DNA of 64,000 bases from Paracoccaceae bacterium (GTDB lineage Bacteria; Pseudomonadota; Alphaproteobacteria; Rhodobacterales; Rhodobacteraceae): positions 1 to 64,000 of the forward strand of contig CACAPQ010000008.1 of the NCBI GenBank assembly GCA_902534325.1. Reading direction: 5' to 3'. Position numbers and translations under genes: made by a program. Shown piece by piece: positions 17,240-25,389 of this stretch. Position 1 is the stretch's first letter; every line of letters starts with the position of its first letter. Below the pieces are notes generated by a model. It made no database searches, was not told where the DNA came from, and saw only the letters and a program-made list of their open reading frames with translations.

Positions 17240-18715
17240 TCATCCCCCCATCCTGCTCTCGATACGACTTACCATTTCAGCAGGCACTTTTTCTTTTTTA
17301 AGTTTTCCAATAGTCCGCTCTTTTGCAGTTTTTGGTATCCATTTATTGCCTTCAATAAATTTAATTAATTTTTGTCGTCTTTCTTCAGTCAATTCTATCA
17401 TTTCCGGAGCCTTTGGAGGTTTGTCTGCTTCGCCTGACCTGACGGCTCTCACTTTTATACCTGCACCTAGAAGCGGGGATCTTTGAGCAACTACTTCTTT
17501 ACCAGGTAAATCACGTGACCGAATTATCACGTTATCGCCTTGACGACGCAATAAAGAAACATCCACATTTTCAAGACGTTTCTCATCATTTAGAATTAGG
17601 ACTTGATTATCTGCATTAAGCGCAGATGCGGGAAGGTTTATGGCAAATCGTAATTCAGGCTCGTCCACCTTTACGACAACGTAGTCGCCTGGTTTGAAGC
17701 CTATGGCTTTGTCCAACCTAGCGTAAAGCAATCGGCCCGTCTGCCCCGCAGCAACTGAACCACTACCTCTTTCTAATACCGCATTCGTAGTTATTTCAGA
17801 TCCCATGAGATTCAGGGATACAGAACAACTCGCATTAATTAGCTGGCCATTTTCATTTAAAAGTCTGCTATATTGCTCAGTTGAAATTCGGAAAGCCACT
17901 TCCAGCGAATTAGGATCGATTAAACGCCCGATGCGTTCATTTGCGGTCACAATACCACCTTCAACCAAGGTGATATTACTTAAAACTCCATCAAACTTGG
18001 AAAAAAGTTTTGTATCATCCAAGCGGCGAGAAGCATCATCTAATGCAAGCTGACTTCTTATTAATCGTGTCCCTGCGCTGGCTCCACGAGCTTTAGCCTG
18101 ATCAACAGCACTTCGCCTGTTCAAAACAGATTGCTGTGCAGAAGATAACGCAAGTTCAGCAGCTTCAACAGCAGCCTTGGTGCCTACGCCCCTAACCTGT
18201 AGATCCCGCTGCCGTGACAAGGCATTTTCTCTGAGCGCAGACTGTTTAAGAGCAGCTTCAAGTTCATCTTTGCTTAGCAGCAGAGCTCTCTCAGCATCCT
18301 CCACTTCAGCCTTCGCATCCATAATATCGGCTTTTGCTTTTAGATAAAACGATTGGGCATCAGAGTCGTCGATTTCAACCAGTTTTTCACCAGACTTTAC
18401 TTGCCCACCATCCACAAAATTGTCTGAAAGCCCCGTTACCTGACCGCCCAACGCAAGCCTTAAATCTAACGTTCGTCGACTTTTAATTTCCCCAAACGCT
18501 TCGAGTTGAGGAGTTATTGCCTTAGGCTCTGCAGTTACAACATTTACAGCGAAAGTACGCTCCCTTGGCTGCGGAACCCTAGCCTCTTGTGCAAACCTTT
18601 CACTTAAAGCGTCTTTAATAAGAAAACCTGCATAGGATAAGATGCCCAAAGAAAGGGTTAATAGTGTTAAACCAATCAAGGCTTGTCTAAAAAAACGCAT
18701 AATGCCAGCTTTCAA
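17240..18715 (-). CDS. RND efflux periplasmic adaptor (HlyD/MFP family)
   Basis: 491-residue membrane fusion protein. An N-terminal anchor helix (about 10-30), lipoyl-like GGQVTGLSDNFVDGGQVKSGEKLVEIDD (first half), a long alpha-hairpin of coiled-coil character rich in A/L/E/D/S (about 120-220), then barrel SKFDGVLSNITLVEGG and GDYVVVKV. The C-terminal tail (about 440-491), ending IESRMGG, is a helical extension typical of this roseobacter adaptor group from memory. The TTG at 18715 has AGGA at good spacing; the ATG at 18700 is the alternative. It is first in the operon with the pump. Confidence 0.9.
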   Translation of the reverse strand: MKAGIMRFFRQALIGLTLLTLSLGILSYAGFLIKDALSERFAQEARVPQPRERTFAVNVVTAEPKAITPQLEAFGEIKSRRTLDLRLALGGQVTGLSDNFVDGGQVKSGEKLVEIDDSDAQSFYLKAKADIMDAKAEVEDAERALLLSKDELEAALKQSALRENALSRQRDLQVRGVGTKAAVEAAELALSSAQQSVLNRRSAVDQAKARGASAGTRLIRSQLALDDASRRLDDTKLFSKFDGVLSNITLVEGGIVTANERIGRLIDPNSLEVAFRISTEQYSRLLNENGQLINASCSVSLNLMGSEITTNAVLERGSGSVAAGQTGRLLYARLDKAIGFKPGDYVVVKVDEPELRFAINLPASALNADNQVLILNDEKRLENVDVSLLRRQGDNVIIRSRDLPGKEVVAQRSPLLGAGIKVRAVRSGEADKPPKAPEMIELTEERRQKLIKFIEGNKWIPKTAKERTIGKLKKEKVPAEMVSRIESRMGG

Positions 18716-18799
18716 TTTTTTCCTGAAAAGATTATTGTTTTAGAGTTTAATTTTTATCCCTACCTGAACAGGAGATGTATTTTTTTCTTCTATAAAGTA

Positions 18800-18857
18800 G
18801 AAGTAGCAGGAAAACTAGAAGTTCCCTGAAAACAGTAAAAATTTCTTCTGCTACTTC
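18800..18857. repeat. Inverted repeat overlapping the moaB stop codon
   Basis: GAAGTAGCAG at 18800-18809 is repeated exactly as the reverse complement CTGCTACTTC at 18848-18857. A second dyad lies inside (a CAGGGAA/TTTCCTG pairing on the minus strand), and CTTCTA/TAGAAG just outside. The right arm contains the moaB stop. It could fold the 3' end of the moaB message or act as a factor-dependent terminator. There is no clean T-run after the stem, so it is not a classical intrinsic terminator. Confidence 0.5.
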
Positions 18858-19390
18858 CTTTTTAGGTGTTCATCTAACCTTGGCATTATTTCTACAAAAT
18901 TACATGGCTTGTGTCTGAAATCTAATTGCTTCACCAAAATTTCATCCCATGCATCCTTGCAGGCCCCAGGGCTACCAGGCAGAGCAAATAGATAAGTCCC
19001 ACCGGCAACACCAGCAGTACTGCGCGATTGAATAGCAGAGGTTCCAATTTTTTTCATGCTAACTATTGAAAAAACTATGCTGAATGCATCAATTTCCTTT
19101 TCATAAACATCACGGTGGGCCTCTACCGTTACATCTCGCCCCGTAAGACCGGTTCCCCCAGTTGAAATAATCACATCGATAGCTTCACTTTTAACCCAAT
19201 TTTCAAGCTTTGACCTAATTTCCTGTCTGTCATCCTTAATTAGTTCTCGACTTACCACTTGATGTCCTGAAGTTTCTATTCTTTCAGCAAGGACAGAGCC
19301 ACTTTTATCTTCTGCCAAAGAGCGCGTGTCAGACACCGTCAATAATGCAATCCGTACAGGAATAAAACTTTTTCTTTGATCAATACTCAC
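18851..19390 (-). CDS. moaB: Molybdenum cofactor biosynthesis protein MoaB
   Basis: 179 residues, MoaB/MogA fold, predicted to adenylylate molybdopterin before Mo insertion by MoeA. The MPT-binding motif VIISTGGTGLTGRDVTVEAH (about 74-93) and FALPGSPGACKDAWDEIL (about 133-150) are clear. The start is GTG at 19390, overlapping the glycosylase stop as GTGA. The pairing with a uracil-DNA glycosylase is an operon arrangement rather than a functional link that I can explain. It complements the moeA/mobAB operon 11 kb away. Confidence 0.93.
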   Translation of the reverse strand: MSIDQRKSFIPVRIALLTVSDTRSLAEDKSGSVLAERIETSGHQVVSRELIKDDRQEIRSKLENWVKSEAIDVIISTGGTGLTGRDVTVEAHRDVYEKEIDAFSIVFSIVSMKKIGTSAIQSRSTAGVAGGTYLFALPGSPGACKDAWDEILVKQLDFRHKPCNFVEIMPRLDEHLKRK

Positions 19391-20181
19391 GCTATGTCCT
19401 CTAGTTTTTTCTTAACTTTTAATAAGTCGGACCAAGCATCTTTTTTTGCTGCGTTATTTCTTAATAAATATGCTGGATGACACATGGGCATCAATGGAAT
19501 CTTATCAAAATCAAGCCAATTTCCTCTCAATTTTGTTATACCCGTCCGACCTATTAGAGCCCTGCAGCTAATATTGCCCATAGCCACAATAATTTTTGGT
19601 TGAATCAATGAAATATGTCTTTTCAAAAACGGCAGCATCATTTCTATTTCGTCTGTATTTGGGTCACGATTGTGCGGTGGCCTCCAAGGGATCACATTAC
19701 AAATATAAGCCGTATTTATTAGGTTGTCATTTAGCTGGTCTTTGTTTCTTGTTATGCCAATTGGTTTTAGCATTTTGTCTAAAAGTCGGCCAGCACGACC
19801 GACAAACGGCACGCCCTGAATATCTTCCTCTCGTCCAGGCGCCTCACCGATTATCATCACTTCAGCATCTGGATCACCAGAAGAAAAAACTAAGTTTCTC
19901 GATCCCTTTTTTAAATCACAAAACTCATAATCTGCTAATGACGCTTTTAACTGATCTAAAGTTTTACTTTGCTTTGCTCGACTTTCAGCCTCAGTAATTG
20001 CACTGCTTATTTTTGGCATTTTTTGTTGTGTTGAAACCGGTATCTCTATTTCCACCTCATTTTGTTGAGAGTGATCAGAAAATCTATTCAGAGGAATATT
20101 TCCAACATTTTCATCTACCCCTAGCTCTAGCTGCCACTTTAACAACTCCAAAGCGTCTGTCATGTCACTCTTCGAATCCAT
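19387..20181 (-). CDS. Uracil-DNA glycosylase (family 4-like)
   Basis: Removes uracil from DNA. It has 264 residues. Motif GEAPGREEDIQGVPFVGRAGRLLDKML (about 109-135) is the family 4 signature, followed by AYICNVIPWRPP with a Cys typical of the 4Fe-4S cluster, a region around MGNISCRAL, and the C-terminal MCHPAYLLRN motif. The N-terminal ~85 residues are a variable extension, common in alphaproteobacterial members. The ATG at 20181 is used; the ATG at codon 7 is possible. It is the first gene of the operon with moaB and divergent from pyrB across a 120-base gap. Confidence 0.92.
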   Translation of the reverse strand: MDSKSDMTDALELLKWQLELGVDENVGNIPLNRFSDHSQQNEVEIEIPVSTQQKMPKISSAITEAESRAKQSKTLDQLKASLADYEFCDLKKGSRNLVFSSGDPDAEVMIIGEAPGREEDIQGVPFVGRAGRLLDKMLKPIGITRNKDQLNDNLINTAYICNVIPWRPPHNRDPNTDEIEMMLPFLKRHISLIQPKIIVAMGNISCRALIGRTGITKLRGNWLDFDKIPLMPMCHPAYLLRNNAAKKDAWSDLLKVKKKLEDIA

Positions 20182-20301
20182 AATTCAAAAGTAATTAATC
20201 TTTTGAAAAAGTAAAACTGCATGTAATTAACAATTAACAATAAGCTCTTGTTTGTGTTTGAAGGTATGATTATGAACTTACTTAAGCACAGAGAGTTCTA
20301 A

Positions 20302-21243
20302 ATGGGTTTTAAGGATAAACATTTGCTAGGGATAGAACCCATGCGCCCTGAAGCTATAGTAGAAATTTTAGATCTTGCTGAAAATTATGTACAATTAAAT
20401 CGATCTCAGGACAAAAGAGCGGAGTCTCTGACGGGGTTGACCCAAATCAATATGTTTTTCGAAAACTCGACGAGAACACAAGCAAGTTTTGAGTTGGCAG
20501 GGAAAAGGTTGGGAGCGAACGTTATGAACTTATCTATGGAGGCAAGTTCTCTTAAGAAAGGTGAAACGCTAATTGACACAGCACTCACTTTAAACGCCAT
20601 GAAACCTGACCTTTTAATAGTCAGGCATCCTCAATCTGGTGCAGTAGACCTACTTGCACAAAAGGTTAACTGCTCTGTCTTAAACGCTGGAGATGGAAGG
20701 CATGAGCATCCTACACAAGCGCTTCTGGATGCTTTAACAATCCGTCGCGCTAAAGGAAGATTACACAGATTAAGCATCGCTATTTGCGGAGATATTGCTC
20801 ATTCAAGAGTGGCTCGCTCTAACATCATTCTTCTTGGAAAAATGGAAAATCGGGTAAGGGTAATAGGACCATCTACTCTAATGCCGTCTGAAATTGATGA
20901 ATTGGGAGTCGAAGTATACCAAGACATGCGCACAGGTTTAAAAGATGTGGATGTAGTAATGATGCTAAGATTGCAAAAAGAGCGTATGGACGGAGGATTT
21001 ATACCATCTGAAAGAGAATATTATTACCGCTATGGCCTCAATAAAGAGAAACTATCCCATGCCAAAGGGGACGCTATTGTTATGCATCCTGGCCCAATGA
21101 ACCGAGGTGTTGAGATTGATGGCGAATTAGCTGATGATATTAACAGGTCAGTTATCCAAGAACAGGTCGAAATGGGCGTCGCAATACGAATGGCAGCAAT
21201 GCATCTTTTGGCAAGAAATGATAAATCAGGCAAGCATGGCTAA
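20302..21243 (+). CDS. pyrB: Aspartate carbamoyltransferase catalytic subunit PyrB
   Basis: Condenses carbamoyl phosphate with aspartate in pyrimidine synthesis. It has 313 residues. Carbamoyl-phosphate loop [13 protein letters not shown] (STRT at 56-59) and the [11 protein letters not shown] motif (about 134-144) are intact, as is [19 protein letters not shown] Shine-Dalgarno precedes the ATG. The next gene encodes a dihydroorotase-like protein lacking catalytic residues, which in Pseudomonas-type systems is a structural partner of the transcarbamoylase. A nine-codon ORF (20272-20301) ends directly before the ATG; no attenuator hairpin is seen. Confidence 0.96.
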   Translation: MGFKDKHLLGIEPMRPEAIVEILDLAENYVQLNRSQDKRAESLTGLTQINMFFENSTRTQASFELAGKRLGANVMNLSMEASSLKKGETLIDTALTLNAMKPDLLIVRHPQSGAVDLLAQKVNCSVLNAGDGRHEHPTQALLDALTIRRAKGRLHRLSIAICGDIAHSRVARSNIILLGKMENRVRVIGPSTLMPSEIDELGVEVYQDMRTGLKDVDVVMMLRLQKERMDGGFIPSEREYYYRYGLNKEKLSHAKGDAIVMHPGPMNRGVEIDGELADDINRSVIQEQVEMGVAIRMAAMHLLARNDKSGKHG

Positions 21244-21247
21244 TTGA

Positions 21248-22504
21248 ATGAAAACACTTCTAACCAATGCAAAAGTGATTGATCCTGTAGCTGAAACCAT
21301 TTCGGATGGTGAAGTCATGTTTGAAAACGGTATAATTATTCCCACAGAAACAGCGGATGAAACTTTTGACTGTCAGGGACAATATATTAGCCCTGGATTA
21401 ATAGACCTTGGCGTAAAGGTCGGTGAGCCTGGAGAGCGGCATAAAGAAAGTTATAAGTCAGCGGGAGCCGCCGCAGCTGCTGGCGGTGTAACAACCATAA
21501 TTACTCGACCAGACACAAATCCAGCGATCGATACGCCAGAAGTTTTGGAATTTATACGCAGAAGGGCCCAAGAGGTTTGCCCCGTAAATGTTTTCCATAT
21601 GGTAGCTTTAACAAAAGAACGCGCTGGTCGTGAAATGACGGAGATCGGTTTTCTGAAAGATGCTGGTGCGGTTGCATTCACAGATTTTACTAACGTAGTT
21701 AAAAATTCAAAAATTCTAATGAGGGCATTAAACTATGCAAAATCATTGGATGCCCTTGTAATTGGTCATCCGCAAGATCCCGACCTTTCAGAGGACACTT
21801 CGGCAACATCAGGAAAGTTTGCTTCGTTGCGAGGGCTACCAAGCGTGACGCCACTTGCAGAACGAATGGCTCTAGATAGGGATATGGCTCTGGTGGAATT
21901 GACTGGCGTGCAATATCATTTCGATCAGATAACTACTGCCCGTTCAATTCCAGCGCTAGAAAGGGCAAAAAAAAATGGGCACAAAATCACAGCCGGAACA
22001 TCAATACACCACCTTACTCTCAACGAGTTCGACATTTCAGATTATAGAAGCTTTTTTAAACTAAATCCGCCATTGAGATCGGAAAATGACCGACTGGCTA
22101 TTATTGATGCCGTGAATTCTGGAGTAATAGACGTAATATCATCCTTCCACACACCCCAAGACGAAGAAAGTAAACGTCTACCTTTTGAAACAGCCGCAGC
22201 TGGCGCAGTCGGACTTGAAACACTCCTACCAGCAAGCCTACAACTTTTTCATAATCAATCAGTAAGTTTAGAAAAACTCATAAAGACCATGACATTAAAT
22301 CCGGCAACATTACTGGGCTTACCAAGTGGAAGAATTTCCCCAGGCGCACCAGCTGACTTAATTATTTTTGATGCCGACATTCCTTTCATTTTGGATAGGG
22401 AAAGTTTAAAGTCGAAATCAAAGAATACACCATTCGATGGTCATAAATTACAAGGAAAAGTAAGACGTACAATCGTTGCAGGGAAAACTATTTTTGAATG
22501 TTAG
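21248..22504 (+). CDS. Dihydroorotase-like protein, probably non-catalytic (PyrC'/PyrX type)
   Basis: 418 residues with the amidohydrolase fold. The metal-binding DxHxH of true dihydroorotases is replaced: GLIDLGVKVGEPG (50-62) has Gly and Lys where His would be. The catalytic Asp region DxxATDHxPH reads DVISSFHTPQ (295-304), with Phe300 for Asp and Gln304 for His. TRPDT (about 87-91), GHPQDP and the C-terminal GxPADLIIFD region remain. By analogy with Pseudomonas PyrC', it likely supports assembly of the PyrB complex rather than hydrolysing dihydroorotate (family knowledge plus inference). A catalytic pyrC is expected elsewhere. It lies four bases after pyrB and overlaps plsY. Confidence 0.85.
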   Translation: MKTLLTNAKVIDPVAETISDGEVMFENGIIIPTETADETFDCQGQYISPGLIDLGVKVGEPGERHKESYKSAGAAAAAGGVTTIITRPDTNPAIDTPEVLEFIRRRAQEVCPVNVFHMVALTKERAGREMTEIGFLKDAGAVAFTDFTNVVKNSKILMRALNYAKSLDALVIGHPQDPDLSEDTSATSGKFASLRGLPSVTPLAERMALDRDMALVELTGVQYHFDQITTARSIPALERAKKNGHKITAGTSIHHLTLNEFDISDYRSFFKLNPPLRSENDRLAIIDAVNSGVIDVISSFHTPQDEESKRLPFETAAAGAVGLETLLPASLQLFHNQSVSLEKLIKTMTLNPATLLGLPSGRISPGAPADLIIFDADIPFILDRESLKSKSKNTPFDGHKLQGKVRRTIVAGKTIFEC

Positions 22505-23118
22505 AATTGCTACCTGAATTTACTAGTAAACCAGAGGCATTACTTGCAGTTTGTGCATTTGGATACTTAGCAGGCTCAATCCCTTTTGGAATTATTTTTT
22601 CAAACATTCTCGGACTTGGAGATTTGCGAAAAGTAGGATCCGGAAACATAGGAGCCACCAATGTTTTGCGCACTGGAAATAAACTAGCAGCATTTTTAAC
22701 CCTTCTTTTCGATTTTTCGAAAGGTATTTGTGCAGTTCTCCTAGTCAGACAGTTTTTTGGTGAAGATGCAGTTCAAGTTTCAGCCTTTAGTGCTTTAATG
22801 GGGCACTGTTTCCCAATATGGCTAAGATTTAGAGGCGGCAAAGGTGTAGCTACATTTCTAGGTGTTACGATTGCTTTATCTTTTATTATTGGAATTATCT
22901 GCTGTTTTGTTTGGTTATTTGTCGCCGTGTTAAGAAAAATGTCTTCGCTCGCATCTTTAACCAGTTCTGCAAGCGCTCCAATTGCAGCTATATTTCTCGG
23001 CCAGCCAAATACTATTATTCTACTAACGCTTTTGATATGTGTCGTATTTTTTCGTCATAAACAAAACATCGATCGAATTTTTAAAGGAATTGAACCAAAA
23101 ATTGGAAAGATCGAGTAA
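22498..23118 (+). CDS. plsY: Glycerol-3-phosphate acyltransferase PlsY
   Basis: Inner-membrane enzyme that acylates glycerol-3-phosphate from acyl-phosphate, the first step of phospholipid synthesis. It has 206 residues with several membrane helices. Family motifs GYLAGSIPFG (near residue 22), GSGNIGATNVLRT (about 48-60) and the GGKGVATFLG loop (about 116-125) are present. The ATG lies seven bases inside the end of the dihydroorotase-like gene, so translation is coupled. pyrB-pyrC-like-plsY is a recurrent Rhodobacterales order. The tail is Lys/Arg-rich (KQNIDRIFKGIEPKIGK). Confidence 0.95.
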   Translation: MLELLPEFTSKPEALLAVCAFGYLAGSIPFGIIFSNILGLGDLRKVGSGNIGATNVLRTGNKLAAFLTLLFDFSKGICAVLLVRQFFGEDAVQVSAFSALMGHCFPIWLRFRGGKGVATFLGVTIALSFIIGIICCFVWLFVAVLRKMSSLASLTSSASAPIAAIFLGQPNTIILLTLLICVVFFRHKQNIDRIFKGIEPKIGKIE

Positions 23119-23119
23119 G

Positions 23120-23923
23120 CTAAGATTCAATTGTTTTATTAATAATCTGCGCACAAATTTTAGGATGCGTGATAGGCAGCATATGCCCAGCGTTTTGAAT
23201 ACACTTAAGTTCTGTGTTAGGTATTCTGGCCGATAAGGCTTTGCCAATATAGGGCATTATAAAATGAGACCTATCACCATAAATTATCGACGATTTACCA
23301 GTTAGTGAAGAAAAAGCGTGCTCTTTAAGCATGTCATGCGGGTCCTTATAAATAGCTTTCGAAATTTCAAAAGTTAATGGAATTCTTTGCACAAATTGTT
23401 TTTTTTTAATCTCACTTAGCAAATTCCAATCTTCGTTATTTCCCCATAGCTTTAGAAATAATTCTGCAGCTAACTGCCAATTTTTATTTTCACCCGCTCT
23501 AAAATAATCAGCATGGTCAAGCATAAATCGTACTTCCAACTCACGGTAATCAGAAAATGCTGCTGCAAAAAATACTGGCTCAATAAGAGAAATAGATTTA
23601 ACAAAATCAGGAAACCGTTGCGCCACACGCAAAGCAACCGTTGCTCCAAAGGAGTGCCCCACAAGGTGTATAGGCTCATTTATAAAAGTTGAGCTTATAT
23701 CAAGGCAACGGTCTTGATAATCAGATGTATAATCCCAATCTTGGCTCATACCATGGCCTGGCAAATCGAATGCAATCATAGAAAGTACATTTTTAAACTC
23801 ATCTGCTAAAGGCAACCAAGCTCTGCTACTAGCTAAAGAACAGTGCAATAACAAAGCTTGATCATCTCCTGTACCTAAAGTTAAGGAGTTTATTTTAAGT
23901 CCTGCGCGTCTTTCTATGGGCAT
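23120..23923 (-). CDS. Alpha/beta hydrolase
   Basis: 267-residue serine hydrolase fold. Strand LLLHCSLASSRAW, then FDLPGHGMSQDWDY and the nucleophile elbow GHSFGATVA (Ser at about residue 90), a later acidic region near IIYGDRSHFIMP, and a C-terminal His in NAGHMLPITHP (about 248). No signal peptide, so probably cytoplasmic; the substrate is unknown. It is convergent with plsY, only one base between stops, and divergent from prs across 210 bases in which I see no gene or strong hairpin. Confidence 0.85.
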   Translation of the reverse strand: MPIERRAGLKINSLTLGTGDDQALLLHCSLASSRAWLPLADEFKNVLSMIAFDLPGHGMSQDWDYTSDYQDRCLDISSTFINEPIHLVGHSFGATVALRVAQRFPDFVKSISLIEPVFFAAAFSDYRELEVRFMLDHADYFRAGENKNWQLAAELFLKLWGNNEDWNLLSEIKKKQFVQRIPLTFEISKAIYKDPHDMLKEHAFSSLTGKSSIIYGDRSHFIMPYIGKALSARIPNTELKCIQNAGHMLPITHPKICAQIINKTIES

Positions 23924-24133
23924 TTTGAATCCATCACCGGTATGGAAAACTTATTCTATGATTTTAAAGTTGGATGCAAAATTTCTATCATAAAAGTTCA
24001 AAAAAAAATAAAATTATTTATTTTACGCATCAATCAATTCAAATTATTAAACTGTATCTTTGCCTAATGGCGACACCATGTTATCCGGAGTCACCAAAAT
24101 GATTCTTTTAACTCAAGCGAGGATTTGTTATAG

Positions 24134-25156
24134 ATGCCCGCCTTAAATGAACCGAAATTAATATCCGGAAACGCAAACAAAAATTTAGCAAAAGCTATTA
24201 CAAGACGAATGACTGTCCATCGGGGGCTTAATGTTGGTTTAGTTGATGCCCGAATTGAAAGATTTAACGACCAAGAGATTTTTGTAGAAGTTTTCGAAAA
24301 TGTTCGTGGCGAGGACATGTTTATAATTCAATCAACATCTAACCCTGCCAATGATAATCTCATGGAGCTTCTCATTATGGCCGATGCTTTGCGTCGCTCA
24401 TCAGCAAGCCGTATTACGGCAGTAATTCCTTATTTTGGCTACGCGAGGCAAGATCGACGATCAAAAGCTCGAACCCCTATAAGTGCTAAACTAGTTGCTA
24501 ATCTGTTGGTAGAGGCAGGAGTGGAAAGAATTCTAACACTCGATCTTCATGCTACGCAAATACAAGGGTTTTTTGATATACCCGTCGACAATTTATATGC
24601 AGCACCGGTTTTCGCTTTAGATATTATTCACCAGTTTTCTGACAAACTTAACGACGTGATGGTTGTTTCTCCTGATGTTGGGGGGGTTGCTCGTGCTAGA
24701 GAACTAGCCAAACGGATAAATGCCCCACTCTCTATTGTTGATAAGCGAAGAGAAAGAGCTGGAGAAGTGGCCGAAATGACAATCATCGGTGATGTCACAG
24801 GTAAGAAATGCATTATTGTTGACGATATTTGCGATACGGCCGGCACACTTTGTAAAGCAGCCGAAGTCCTTATCGAAAATGGCGCTGCGGAGGTTCATTC
24901 CTACATCACCCATGGGGTACTATCTGGACCAGCTGTTGAAAGAATAGCTAACTCTGTAATGAAATCTTTAGTTATAACAGATTCAATTCAAGCCACAGGC
25001 CCAGTAGCAAAAGCTGCAAATATTAGAATAGTTCCAACAGCTCCAATATTTGCTCAAGCTATTCTCAATATTTGGAATGGAACCTCTGTTTCATCACTAT
25101 TCGAAACTGAAACTTTGGAGCCTATTTATGATGGCCAATTACAGAGATTGTTGTAG
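24134..25156 (+). CDS. prs: Ribose-phosphate pyrophosphokinase (PRPP synthetase)
   Basis: Makes PRPP from ribose-5-phosphate and ATP, the shared precursor for purines, pyrimidines, histidine and NAD. It has 340 residues, slightly longer than the common 310-320, as in other Rhodobacterales. ATP flexible-loop region [15 protein letters not shown] (about 97-111), [11 protein letters not shown] (about 137-147), catalytic region [15 protein letters not shown] and the PRPP loop [17 protein letters not shown] (about 227-243) are visible. Its own 210-base 5' region precedes it. It stands alone, convergent with a 45-residue membrane protein gene. Confidence 0.96.
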   Translation: MPALNEPKLISGNANKNLAKAITRRMTVHRGLNVGLVDARIERFNDQEIFVEVFENVRGEDMFIIQSTSNPANDNLMELLIMADALRRSSASRITAVIPYFGYARQDRRSKARTPISAKLVANLLVEAGVERILTLDLHATQIQGFFDIPVDNLYAAPVFALDIIHQFSDKLNDVMVVSPDVGGVARARELAKRINAPLSIVDKRRERAGEVAEMTIIGDVTGKKCIIVDDICDTAGTLCKAAEVLIENGAAEVHSYITHGVLSGPAVERIANSVMKSLVITDSIQATGPVAKAANIRIVPTAPIFAQAILNIWNGTSVSSLFETETLEPIYDGQLQRLL

Positions 25157-25177
25157 CGAATTGATAAACGGCAAATT

Positions 25178-25315
25178 TTAGCCACTAAGATCAGAAATCT
25201 TTTGCTCTAGTCGAGCTATTCTTCGCTTCATGATATCGTAATAGTAGGCAGTTGTAAGAGCAAAAAGTAGCCAAATCCAAAATGGTGTAGAAACCGAAAA
25301 ACTTAATATTTCCAT
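25178..25315 (-). CDS. Small single-helix membrane protein (45 residues), unknown
   Basis: ATG at 25315 is preceded by a very strong AGGGGGA Shine-Dalgarno. The protein begins MEILSFSVSTPFWIW, has one hydrophobic helix at about 10-25, then a basic turn KRRIAR and a short amphipathic helix (RLEQKISDLSG). It lies beyond the amtB terminator and is convergent with prs. I do not recognise the family. It could be a transporter- or respiratory-complex accessory peptide, but nothing here proves it. The strong ribosome-binding site and membrane topology make it a real gene in my view. Confidence 0.6.
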   Translation of the reverse strand: MEILSFSVSTPFWIWLLFALTTAYYYDIMKRRIARLEQKISDLSG

Positions 25316-25340
25316 TTTTAATCCCCCTAAAAACCAAAAT

Positions 25341-25367
25341 GCAGAGGCCGCTTATCAAGGCCTCTGC
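25341..25367 (-). terminator. Probable terminator downstream of amtB
   Basis: A perfect nine-base stem, GCAGAGGCC and GGCCTCTGC, encloses a nine-base loop. Read on the minus strand it follows the amtB stop by 22 bases and is followed by ATTTTGGTTTTT. It separates glnK-amtB from the small membrane protein gene, although some readthrough could still feed that gene. Confidence 0.8.
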
Positions 25368-25389
25368 TATATTTATAAATCAGGCTTTT

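Noticed and set aside
20182-20301. UTP-sensitive attenuator before pyrB
   Set aside because: No stem-loop plus T-run lies in the 120-base gap, so there is no attenuator of the enteric type.
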